From Diplosphaera chodatii (Eukaryota; Chlorophyta; Trebouxiophyceae; Prasiolales; Stichococcaceae), in assembly GCA_032358165.1 (NCBI GenBank), contig JAALGY010000011.1, positions 1,054,001 through 1,118,000 on the forward strand: DNA of 64,000 nt. The letters are read 5' to 3'. Every line of letters begins with the position of its first letter. Position 1 is the first letter of the stretch. The notes under the pieces were generated by a model, which was given only the letters and a program-made list of their open reading frames with translations, was not told the origin of the DNA and searched no databases. Below, piece after piece: positions 1-12,600 of the stretch. The translations under genes and the position numbers were made by a program.

Positions 1-600
1 GCCAGGCTCATGTGTACAGCCGCAACAGCATGTCATCACCAGTGGAGTGCAAATCAGCGCCAGTAGCCCTGTGCGCAAGACTTGGCCACCATCCGGGCTG
101 ACATACTGCGCGGTGGTTGTTGGCGGTATCTTGCTTTGCAAAGCAACCTTTGCTGCCTTAACAGCCTGAGACTGGGCTTGTGCAGCCACATGTTGTTCTC
201 TGACATGTACAACCAGAATGTGGCAGATTAAGGACCTGAAGGTCGTGCACTCCATAGATCTGGACAGTTTGATGACAGTGCTCATCACCTGACAAGCTCG
301 CATGTGAAGCCAGCTGCACACAGAAGACGTGGTCGGGCCGCAGCGCCTTCAGCTGCGCCACCAGCTCCGCCTCTGATGCTGCAGACTTCGTGGAGATTGC
401 AGCAGTGTCTGGTTGGCCATCTGCACTGCCGCTGCCCGCAGGGCAGAAGACCAGGTTGGTACATGACACCATCGCAGCGTCGGCCGATGCCGCTCGGCAG
501 ATGGCTGCCAGTGCGCAGGGCTGCTGGTAGCTGAGCAGCACCCACTTGGCGCACTGCGGCGTGGCAGCAGGCAGCTGAGGCTGCCATGGGAGCCAGATGG
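1..600 (-). CDS. Start of KR7 structural half, module 7 (runs off window)
   Basis: Continuation of the DH7 exon. [20 protein letters not shown] opens the structural KR half, followed by [18 protein letters not shown] and [19 protein letters not shown], which fits the usual last helix and strand before a splice near 285. A further probable exon starts near 165 ([15 protein letters not shown]) and reaches the window edge. The catalytic half, if present, lies beyond position 1, so KR7 activity cannot be judged. Confidence 0.6.
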
Positions 601-3600
601 TCTGCATTGCAGGCGCTGCGCCCGCAGTCAGCCACCCTGTGGCACTGGGAGGTGCGGGCTGCTGCACATGCACGAGGCCTGACGCATGAAGCAGAGCGCC
701 GCCGCTGCTGTTGCTGCTGACCAGCTCGAGGCTTGTTTGCCGCTTGCTGCGCTGAACCTGCTGCACGGCCGTCGACACATGCAGTGTCTGGCCGGCTGTA
801 GTCATTGCAGCAGCAGGCAGTAGTAAGGCGCAGGCTGCTGGCGCGGGTGCCTTGCCCACTAAGAGACCCTGCTGCTGTTGGGCTGCCTGCTGCAGCACGG
901 CTGCAGCCAGCAGTGCTACAGACACTGCGAAAGCTGCATCCTGTGATGACAGCTGCTGTGACGCCGCGGTTGCTGACATTGGTCGCTGTCCTGCTGCGTG
1001 CGCACCATGCAGCATCTCGGATGCTGCGATGACCCTGCCTGCTGACGCAGCTGTATGCTGTATGGCTGTGTTTGCCGCTGACGCAGCAGTGGCTGCTGCC
1101 GTCAGGCCGACACGCCCAGCACAGGACACCACCACAGCGCCGCTGACCCGGTCCACCTGGCACTGCAGCAGCGCTGCTGACGAGGCGGCAGCGCCGATGT
1201 TGACCGCAAAGCTGCTGGCAGCGATGCTGGCGTTCAACAACGCAGGCCTGCATAGCAGCGGGGTCCTTCGGCATTCATTGGTTCGAGTGCATTTTCACAG
1301 GCTCCAACATTTGCGCACCCACTGGCACGAACAACTGTTCAGGACGCACCTTGGCCGACCAGTGTCATCAGCAAGCATCCCCGCTGCAGCCAGCGCCATG
1401 TCGCACAGCACAGCCGCTGGTAGGTGCACCACCGATGTCGCGGATGCTGCAAGCAGCGTCGCCAGCGCTGGGCTGCGCAGGTCAGCTGCAAACAGCAGGC
1501 TGCTGCTGGCAGCTGCGCTGACGTGCTGCAGCAGGTGGTGTGGCTGCGGCACTGCGTACATCCTGGCACGTGCCCAGGGCCTGCAGCACATCATAGGCTC
1601 TGAGGGAACCCTTGATCGTGCATGTAGCGTATGAGTATACCGAGGGTTCTCTAGTGCCAGGCACCAGTGGACTGCAATGCAGTGGCTCTTACAGTTGCAG
1701 CCTCTCATCCGATGGCAGTGCTGCAGCGTGCGCCGGCCGCAGCAGCACATGGCTGTTGACGCCGCTCATGCCGAAGGAGCTGGTGCCGACGATGCAGTCT
1801 CCAGCGCCTGGAGACTGCGTTGGTGCAGGCGCAGCCTGGCGGGGCACCGCCGCCGCCAGACCCTGCTTCTTGCCCCAGTCGCCCAGCGTCGACTCCACAT
1901 AGGGGTTGACGCCGCGCAGGTGCATGACTGGCGGCAATGCCCCGTAGCGCATGGCCTGTTCAGGCACACATTGCATTGGTTGCTGGTCAGCAGTGGGACG
2001 CTAGGCTGCCTACATATGCTTGAGGGCAGCATGCGTATCATGACTCTGCCAGACTGCCAGCACACCATCCATCTGGGATGCATCCTTGTGACAAGGCCGG
2101 ACAAAGATAGACGTATCGTCAACCGAGAGCAAGCACGACGTCAGTCAATCGCAACGATGCAGAACTCCTACCGCGTGCAAGCTGCACGTGCAAGTATGAT
2201 GATCTGTATGACCTTGAGAGACACAGCCCTATGAGTACGGTGCAGGAAGTGCTCGCCGGCCTGTCCCCTCAAACAATATACCTGTTTAGCTTGAGTTGAA
2301 CCCAAAGGGACTCATGCTCGTGGGCGACCGTCTACCATTGCCACAGTGAAATTCTGCCTGTGGCATGCATAAACTGCCACCGGCAACATCGGCAACTCAA
2401 GCCTGGCCAAGGATGAGCTCCCTGACCAGTGACTCAGAATCTCGGTTCGTTACTGCACTGGCCTGGATCTTATTAGCCCAAAGCCCAGCCAAATTAGGGG
2501 AAATTTCAATGATTGCATGAAGGTTTGGGCACCTGCAGAGCCAGCAGGAGGCCGGTGAGGCCGGCGGTGCCCTCCGTGTGGCCGTAGCACGCCTTGCTGG
2601 ACACCACAGCCAGCGGCCGTCCAGTCCTTTGGCCGCCGGTGCTGCCCTGGTGCTGCTTCCTGCCGCCGTCCCTGTTCGCGCTGAGCGCCTGCCCCAGGGC
2701 GCCCGCCTCGATGGGGTCGCCCAGCGGCGTGCCCGTGCCGTGGATGGACACAGATGCCACATCGCTGCCAGAGGTACCACCAGCCCTGCAAAAGGTGCAA
2801 GATCCATTTGAGCATAGTTGTGGGCATCTAGAGCTTTGACGTGTGGCCGCAGGCACCTGTCGCTTGGCACTGCGTGGACAAGCAGCCGACCGTACGTACA
2901 GCCAATCTGACCTGAGGGCCTTGGAGACAAGGGCGCTCTGCGACGGGCCATTTGGCGCTGTCAGGGTGCCAGAGCGCCCGTCTTGATTGACAGCCGAGCC
3001 AGACAGCAACGCGAACGCTGCGGTGGCATCGCCAAGTGGCGCCAGCACAGCGGCTGCGGCACCCTCAGAGCGCCCATACCCGTCGGCTGATGCGTCAAAT
3101 GTTTTGCACCGGCCCACCTCCGACAGGCTCTGCAGTCCAAGAACTATGTGTGAAACCCTGAAGAGTATTCAGCAAAAGTAGGGAGTGTGTGGGCACGAGC
3201 AATGGCTCCTCGACGTACCACACCGCACAGGCTAGGGCTGCGTCTTATAACACGTGCTGCGATTACGGGCAGGTCGCGCTTCCTGTCCAACACTTAAGGA
3301 CCTCGCAGTAGTTGTCGGGGGCCAGTATAGGACTTAGGACCGCAGGGTTTAGGTCACACTGAGGAGCGCTGTGGTGCGTTTGTCAGAAAAGTTGCTGGTA
3401 TCAGGGGGGTTTAAACAGAATTGATAGGACCTGGTGTGCACGACCATGATGATGTCCCGTATCCTGACAGTGCAATCCGAATTGCAGTGAGATCAAGCGG
3501 CCCTGTAACAGAATACAGACTGGAGACAGCGGCAGAACTAGGTCCTTGCATCCACATGCAGGCAAGGCACCCACTTCATATCACATCATGGAGGCTGTCG

Positions 3601-6600
3601 AGTGGCAATACCAACCTGCAGCTGGCAGATGGCGGAGGTGATCATGGGCGACAGCATGATGTTGATGCCGGCGGTCAGGGCGCTGTCCGCCTCGCCATCC
3701 GCCAGCGCATTGGCCGCCAGGTGGGTGGTGATGAGCGACGAGGAGCAGGCGGTGTCCATCCCGATGCACGGTCCTGCACATCAGCATCATGGCTGCAGGA
3801 ACAACTGCTGACCAGTCCAGACCTGGTCCAATTGCTAATTGCAAACTTGGCAAGAGTCAGCATCAAGCAACTCCCAGCAACATATGTCTGGGAGTGGCTC
3901 CGACTTCTTCCGCTTGACAAGTCCACTGCATTTCAGATGCAATGTGTGATTGGCATGCATACCTTGCCAGCCTGGAGTAAACTCCCAAATTAGGTTTCGC
4001 ATTTAGCCAAAGGGCGGGGAGCCAATGCTTACCTGTTAGGCCCAGACCGTAGGATATGCGCCCGACCATAAACGCCAGGCCATTGCCTGTTGCGCTGGCC
4101 GCCGTCACCTTTACAGATATACAACACATATCTGCTTGTGGCACAGGGGCGGTCGCAGCATATGCCCGGGAGATAGTCGCAGGCTGTGAGGCGTATGCTG
4201 AGGCAGGTTCTGAAGTCAGATGTGTCCAGTACGGTCCATGTCAACATGTGTAGAGCCTATGCTAGGGCAGCGTGATGAGGTTTCACTGGCCATGACGGTT
4301 CATCATGGCAACCATCAGTCACCTTGAAGCCGCCGCGCTCCAGCACGGTGGCGTACTCGAAGCTGATGCAGGCCATGTAGACGCCCGTCTCGCTGCCGGC
4401 GGCGATGGCCACGCCGTTGCCCTTCGCGTCCTCCAGCGCTGCGTAGCTGTCCTCCAGCACCATGCGCAGCTGCGAGGATTATGCAATGTAGGTATGCACA
4501 TCTAGCATCACGAGTGGTTTGCCTGATGATGCAGCTCTGCAGTGCTATGCTGCATCTGCTACGAGTCCTGAGAACGTCACACCTCCTGCAGCACATGCAG
4601 CTGCGATGATAGCCAGCAGGTGGACCGTCAGCAAAGCAGCCCCAATCCCTGAGCCGGTGCAGGCGCTTCCAAAATGCTCTAGGGTGTAGATGTGCACATC
4701 GTCAGGAAGACATGCTCAGGAGCACAGCATGATGTATATGATGAGCTCCTGCACCTCTTCAGCGCTGCCGATGTGCTGCTGTAGTCTACAACTTGCCACA
4801 CATGTGCAAATGTGGCTGCAGCATGCTCCTTAGCTTCAGGCGTACGGCAACACAGGATTGCACATCTGGTCAACTCACATAGCATAAGTTTTGTATGCAG
4901 GCCCGTGCCCAGGTTTCTACCTGGATGCCTGAAGAATATGCGCACAGGGCTCACCCTGCTGTGACAAGCAAGCAAGAACCCTGACAATGGGGATACCTGG
5001 GGATCCGTGGCGGTGGCCTGCGCCTTGGAGAAGCCGAACAGCGCCGCATCGAACCGGTCCACGCCATCCAGCCAGGCCGCATGGCGGGCATACATCCTGT
5101 CAGACGCCAGCCCTGGAGCGTACAGGCGCTCGATATCCCAACGCTCCAGCGGCACCTGTGGATAAATTTCGATACTAAGTATGTCAGCCTGAGAAGCAAG
5201 CCACACAGCGTGCACATGCTGATGCCAGGCTAGGAGGGCGCATAACAAGGCTTGGCAAGCCTACAGTGCTATGGGGTTGCAGAGTGTTGATGTGTACACG
5301 GGGTGTTGAGACGATTCAAGACAGGTGTCATGCATGAAGCTGTTATCATGGTCATGTACCTGATCCTGCAGGTTCGCTGAGGAGGAGATGGCTCCCCAGA
5401 ACTGTGCTGCGCTGCGGATGCCAGTTGGGAACCGTGCTGACAGTCCCACGATGGCCGTCGGCTCAGCTGCGTCTCTGGCAAAAGTGCCCTGAAGAGCGCG
5501 ACGTGGCGCAGCATCGAGATCGTCATGTGCTGCAGACATGGTTGCGGATGGTGCGACCAGCGAGGCGATGTGGCCGGCAATGGCGGAAGCGGTGGGGAAG
5601 TCCAGTGCCAGGCTGGGCGGCAGCTCGATGCCGAACTTGTCGCTCAGCGTGTTGCGCAGCTCCACTGCGCCTGAACAGCAGCACTAGAGCACACTGTGAG
5701 TCGTGAACAGCCGCAGTCATCATCTTCATCGTTGGTGGATCGGCCGAAGCCTCCTCCATGCCGCCAAGTCCAACCCTCTGCTTTTGAAGCGCACTCTGCC
5801 GTAATGTGTAGCCATGCGCACCAAGAGAGTCGAGGCCAGCCTCCATCAGCGGTTGCTCAGGGTCGACGGCACGACCGACAAGCGTCGCTACTACAGCTTG
5901 AATCCCAGCGCTGATGGCCTGCTGTGAAGGCGCAGGCGCAGCCGCAGCATTTGCCTGCAGAGTAAGGGGCTTCATGCAGTATCAAGCAGGTGGAATGTCA
6001 TGCGCACGCTGCACTGAGGCAGCAGTTGAGCATGACGCTTAAGTCCCACAGGCAGCCTGCCTGCAGTTCGTCATCGTCCTGCATCGTCCCCGCTATCTGC
6101 GGCAGCTGTGCAGTGATGTGGGATGCCAGCGCAGCAACCGACGGGTAGTCCAGCGTCACAGTGGGTGACAGCTCGACGCCAAACTTGTCGTTCAGTGCAT
6201 TGCGCAGCTCCACAGCACCTGCATCGTGATACAAAGGGCACATCCTGTGTTGCTTGCACCGCAACTAGTGTTCATACTGGGATCCTTACAAACACAAGAC
6301 TGCTGTTGATACATCTGTGAGTATGATAGCGCACCCAGGGAGTCGAGGCCCGACTCCATGAGCGGCGCGTCTGGGGACACGTCCCCACCCAGCACCCCGC
6401 GCACCATTGTGGCCACCTGTGCCTGGATCGCCGCAACATCCGGTGCAGCCACCTGCGGATCCCAGTGCAGTAATACATTGAACAGTGCACTGGGTGGTCT
6501 GCCTCAGCCGAGCTGCATTACTTGTCGACAACATCAGAAGATCTGAGGCATGTGCATTGTGCGCACTCTGGTGCGGCGTGCACGTGGCGGCTCTGGCAAG

Positions 6601-9600
6601 CTTGTCGGCTTCTGTGGCGGCAGATCTACAGCAACTGCGGCGCCAGCGTATTCGGCCATGACGGGCGGCACAGCGGGAGCGCCGCGCAGCAGCACGCCCC
6701 AGTCGAAGGGATTAACGACAGTCTGCAGGCCACAAGATCGCTTTCTCCAAACACTCAGCACATAAAATGATGCTTTGACATGCAGAGATGTCACAGGCAA
6801 AGGTGACACCTACAGTAGAAGGCAAGCTCCATACTTTGTGAGACAACCAGCAAGCCAGACACCTGTGCAGTGTCGGATCCCGTGCCAGACAGCAGCCCCT
6901 GCAGCGCCTGCAGCCCGGCGGCCGGCCGGATGACGCCCATGCCGGAGCGCTGGATGCGCGCCAGGGCGGCGGCAGAGGACGCTGCCATGCCGACGGCAGA
7001 CCAGGCACCCCACTGCACGCTGTGCCCTGCAAGCGACTCCATGCCATGTGGTTGAGCGTGCTGTGACAGCGTCTCAGAGTCAGGAGGTAGGCATCAGGAG
7101 GAGCTCAGTCACGTCGTTGCGACAGCGAGTCTGAAGCCTGGAGCCGCTCAATCAAGAGTGGATAGACTCTTCAGGCAGATGGCATCTGGTCATCATTGCT
7201 CCAGCAGGTCCAGCAGTTTTCTGTCGGCTATGAGATACCTGGGAGGCCTGCCAGGCGCATGGCATCAGCAGCAGCGTCCAGCGCAGCATTGGCGGCCGCA
7301 TAGTTGGCCTGGCCGCCGGAGCCAATAAATGCTGCCACGCTGGAGAAGGCGCTGCAGTACGCCAGAGGCGCTGCCGCTGCAACATGCCGCAGGTGCAGCA
7401 GACCGAGTACCTGCGACAACATGACAACAGAATTGTCACCAAATCATCCACCCATCACAGGCAGGCACAGCCGGAAGGCATTATACGTCCGCTTAAACCC
7501 ACAGCCACATTACGAGTGCTGAGTGACCCTGCATTGCATCTGCCTTCCTTTCTACTCATCCTCAACTAACAATCCATGCATGCACCCTGCAGCTGCACTG
7601 CCCACCTTTGGTGCGTACACTTTGCGGATGCCAGACACAGTCTGGCTGGGTATCATCGCATCCGCCAGCACACCGCCAGCATGGATGATGCCCGCCAGCG
7701 GCAGCCCGCTTCCTGCTGCCAGCTCCGCTGCTTCTGCCGCACAGCAGACATCGCAGCGCGCCATGGTGACTGAGACTGCCGCATGCTGCAGGGTGGCGAT
7801 CAGGGGCGAGGGCCCAGTCCGGCCGGAGCGGCCCAGCAGCACGATCTCTGGGGCGCCGGCGGCAGCACTGGACGTGCTTCCGCCTTCCACGTCAGCTGTA
7901 GCAGCCAGCCAGGCGCCTACCAGGGAGCCCACGCCTCCAAGACCGCCACTGATCACAATGCGACCAGTTGCTGTTGGTGCCAGGCTGTCCACAGGGGCGG
8001 CATTGCTGACATGTGGCAGCAGCAACGGGCGCGCAGCAGCGCCTGCAGCTGCCAGGCAGCCGAACGCATCGCCTGCCGGCGCCGTTGCTGCGGAGGCAGC
8101 TGCAGTTCCAACATGTGTGTCCAGGCCACTCCACACCATGTCCTGAATGTAACACCAGGTAAAAACATTCAGAAACGACCCCGAGCACCCAGCATATGCT
8201 CAACGGCATGACTGCAGGTGGAATCATGGCAGGAAATGCACTGTGCACCTTGCGCTCAGACACTGCGACCCTCAGCAGCGCCCATGCAGCAGCACCACCA
8301 GCCACTGAGCTGGCACCTGCGTCGCACAGAGCTTTGATATCAACGTCCACCGATATAGTGGCCGCAGAGTCTGGGGAGTCAACTGAGCTGCTGCAGCAGG
8401 AACTGGAATATGCATGTGCTGCTGCACACCTGGCGCTGGGCCCTGTCCTGCAGCGCAGCTGGCTGCGCCACAGGTGGCAAGGTGCACCGATGCGCCGGCC
8501 GGCAGCGCTTTCAGGGCGTGCTGCAGCAGCGACACGTCTGCAGTGCTGGCGGCCTTGCCCGCCGCCACTGCAAACCTTGACCTGCATCATCGTGCTGAGT
8601 GCTGATCAACATGATGTACAGCACACTCTGAGCTGGCACCACAGTCAGCTACAAGGGAGTCCCCATGAGCACAGCGTCCGGATGTTACTGGCCATGGCTG
8701 CCAAATCTCAGGAAGCCATCCCCAGCTGGCTCACGAACGCTGTGCTCGACCCTGCGTCATCCCATGACACATGCTGCTGTGCCAGAGCTGAGAGACCTCA
8801 CCTTCTGCCCCTCGAGTTCAGCATCCAGCAATGGCCTGCGCATGGCCGTGCGCTCGTGCTACCAGTCACTGCAAGCTCAGAAAGCTGCCAGATCAGGGTA
8901 TATGTCAGCTGCGGCTCTGCCGCTGCTGCCGGCGTGGGGCACACGACCTGCTGCGGCGTCTGTGGCTTGGCCTGCAAGCACGTACATATGATGCTGAACG
9001 AGTCCGAGACTATAAGTGGGCTCTCGAACTACATCCTGCATTGCGACGGCTCTGGTGTGCACTGGCGAGCTTACTTCAGCAATGTATGAGAAACTTTACA
9101 GCGGCAGCACCTGCAGGCCAGCCAGGCGAGCCATGCCGCCAGCCCGCCTGAAGCCGGACACCAGCCGGTAGCTGCTCATGGCTGAGCCGTCCGGCAGGAA
9201 GCCTGCAAATCAGCCGTGCACACTGAGTGCTGCCCTTGCAGCACGCCAAAACACCTATGACCAAGTGATGGCCAAGAGCCTCTTTGCAAGCTCTGAAATT
9301 CAGAGAGTATGTGCTTCTCACCTTGAATGACAGCAGCGGCCCAGCCAACATCCTCCTGAAGTTCTGTGGGTGGCGCGTACGCCGCAGCAGTCGTCGGCAC
9401 CCGCAGCGGTGCTGCCGCGCCGTCCTCGGTGGCCTGTCACCAGCAGAGCCTTGATCGTGGTGCTGTACATCTCATATGTACGTATGGCCACCCTTATATC
9501 AAAGTTGTCCTGCTATTGTCATGTGTGACTCGTGAGTCACCAGACCTGCTGTCCCAGTGCAGCGCCAATGTGCATGCTGGCGTCCACTGCTGCAGGGTGG

Positions 9601-12600
9601 CCGGAGCGCCCAGCCACATGGCGCTGCACGTTCAGTGCGACTGCAACCCACACAGCAACCCATCAGAATCAGACCCTTTGCACAGCATGGAAAGCTGAAT
9701 GCCAGCATTGCAAGGACACTTGGAACCTCAAGCTGCTGTCGCCTATGCTGCTGTCATGGTACTGTCATGGTCACCTTCTGCCAGGCCCCGGTCTGCAGCT
9801 GCGGCGGCGACCTCCGCGGTGCGGCGCAGCCGCCGGGCTATCGGCCGCAGCGCCCGCTGCACCGCCTGCATCCGCGGCTTCCCGCTTCCCGCTGCCGCAG
9901 CCACTTCCGCCGCCGGCAGCACCAGCGCCAGGCTGGCGGTCAGGTGCGTGACCAGCGGCGCCGGCCGCGCGCAGTTGGGCTTGCCGCCCTCCGAGGCGAC
10001 CCTGACCGCCCGGGAGCGGGAATCCAGGTCGCAGGACACTATGGGGGAGGCGCCGGCCTCGGGGTCCAGCAGCAGCAGGGGCGCGGGGATGGTGCAGGCG
10101 GTCGCCGCCAGCGTCTGGCGGTCGTTCTGCAGCCCGTCCTCGTACAGAGGGCGGCCCGCCAGGGCCGCCATCTCGAAGAACACCGCGCCCGGCGCGATGC
10201 AGCCGCCGGCCACGACGTGGTCGTGCAGGAACGCCAGCGCCTGTTGAAGGCAGTGTCCAATGGTGGCATTGTTGCATACGTACCAAGTCTGTGCAGCAAG
10301 GAAGGTGTAATGCAAAACAGCAGATGGAAATGTGCTGTGAAAACAAAGGTCAAAGTACAGCCGAGAACACACGCTTACAGGTGCAGCCAGCAGCTGAATG
10401 CACCAGCAGCGTTCGACACAAGCCGTACTTGCACCTCCCAGACGTGCTGGCGCAGGGCAGTCGATGACTGCACACCGCCTGATAATACCCTGGTCCTACC
10501 AATACCCTGTTCCTGCCAAAGGACAGCTGACAAAGGGCGCGAGGTGGCCACCTGGTGGTTGGGGTCCAGCCGGAACTGCACGCGGGCGCCCGGGAGCACC
10601 GTGCAGGCGTCCGCCAGCAGGTACGGTATGGGCAGCGGCCAGTACCTGCCTCGGCAGCACATGTCGCCGGTGACAAGTGTCGAGGGCACAAGCAACCATA
10701 GTGAGAAACCCTGACATGAGCTGGTGGATGCAGAATCTACTGTACCTGACCAGAGATGTGTTATGCAACTCTGGTCCAGCAACCTTTCGACCATGTCCAC
10801 CAGCCCAGCATTTATGCTGCCACCTGGGTGTCCATGGTCCAGGCAGCACACACCTCATACATTGCACTCGCATGCAACACCCACACCAATGGGCTTGCAC
10901 CTGAGGCGCTGCCACTTGAGCGGCTGCGCGGGCCCCTTGGCGCGCGGCTCCTCGGGGTGCACCGCCAGCGCGTAGGCGTTGGTGCCGCTCATGCCGAAGG
11001 AGCTGCTGCCGGCGCCCGCCGCCGGCGACCACCCCGCCATCGGCGCATAGCCTGCAAGCATTACGTCCACTGCATGGAGCCCCATGCAAGCATGTGTATG
11101 TCGTCTCTATGTGACATCTGGGTACTGTGTTTTGCTGCTCTCACTAGATTGGCATGGCAGCTTGTCAGTCAGCTGGTCATGTATGACCTCGGGGTATGGC
11201 AGCGGACAGGTTGATGGCGGGCTTGGCGTAGTCGCCAACGGCCGAGGCCACATAGGGGTTGATGTTGCGGAGGTTCAAGACGGGCGGCTGCGCGCGGTGC
11301 TGCAGCGCCGCCGCCGCGGCCACAAGCCCTGATGTGACCACAAAATCAGCACCGCATTCAGAGTGTCACATACATCAACTGGTCTGTGCCACCTTGATGC
11401 GCCGTCATGTAATGAATGACAGCGCATTTCTCAACAAAATGCAACGTGGCAGCGTGGTTGCTGGTGCACAGCTGCAGCGCCTGCCAAGGCACTGCAGCCG
11501 GACTTGCAGCATCCATGCTGCCACAGACACGATTTGCACTGAGCAGCATGCGTCGGCACAAATGTTCGTCTTGCAACAGCGGCGCTGACCCCAGCACCTG
11601 TGAGCCCTGCGGCGCCCTCCGTGTGGCCGTAGCACGACTTGACGGCTGCCAGGGTGACGACATTCCATCGCGGTGCGCCCCGGCCCTGTAGCGCCTGCCC
11701 CAGTGCCGACACCTCGATGGGGTCCCCCAGCGGCGTGCCCGTGCCGTGCAGTGCCACCTGCAAAATGAGCACGCCCTCAAGCTTGGACGGCTGGGTTGAC
11801 CACACGAACCCCTCTATGTGCACGAGGTTTTGACTGCTTGCAGCATGCAGGTGCTGGAAGCGGGCATGCTCACACAGCTCCGCCAGGAGCTCTGTGAGCA
11901 TGTCCACCATACAGCACCTGCAGCAAACATGCAGCGGAGATAGAGATCGTGCTTGGCGGTGCAGTCAGGGTGCACATAACCGCAAACGTCCTACTGCACC
12001 AGTTTTGTGTCGGCAGGCCCATAGCCAGACGCAGCAGTGGCGCCCGCCACCAGCCGCGTTTGCGCAGGACCGTTGGGCGCCGTCAGCCCGCTGGACCGCC
12101 CGTCCTGGTTGACGGCCGACGCCGCAATGACGGCCGCCGGCGCATGGGCGCCGCCGCTCAGGTCTGCGGACGGCAGCGCCAGCACCGCCACGGCAAAGCC
12201 CTCGCCCCGTCCGTACCTGAGCAGCGGGCATTGGCATCTTGGCTTTGCTTTCTCAATTCAAACCTCTCGTACATGCTGATCACAAGACTTTGGTTCACAG
12301 TCAGCACTCCGGAGGTGGTCTGCTGCAAGCAAGTACCCATCGGCGCTGGCATCGAAGGTCTTGCAGCGGGCGACGGGGGAGAGCGCGCCCAGGGAGGAGA
12401 TGGTGCAGCTGGTGATGGGCAGCAGCAGCGTGTTGCTGCCGCCCGCCACCCCCGCCTGACAAATGCGCGCCCAACTCGTTGTTTGTGCTCGTACTTTTGC
12501 AATGCACATCCTCTTCGCATCAAAGCAGGGTATGGAGGGTGCAGATGGTGCCGCCCATCAACAGATCAACAGGTGCCGCCCTGCACCTGGGTGTCGCCGG

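Noticed and set aside
852..1634. Plus-strand open frame of about 260 codons
   Set aside because: Shadow of the DH7 coding exon on the other strand, rich in Ala and Cys with no family signature.
3421..3993. Plus-strand open frame of about 190 codons overlapping the KS7 Cys exon
   Set aside because: Spans an intron and the antisense of the DTACSSS exon; no protein motif.
8196..9089. Plus-strand open frame of about 297 codons
   Set aside because: Antisense to the KR6 structural half; no recognisable motif; low-complexity composition.
9557..10714. Long open frame on the plus strand (about 385 codons)
   Set aside because: It lies opposite DH6 exons and an intron, has an Arg/Pro/Gln-biased composition typical of the antisense of GC-rich coding sequence, and shows no domain motif.
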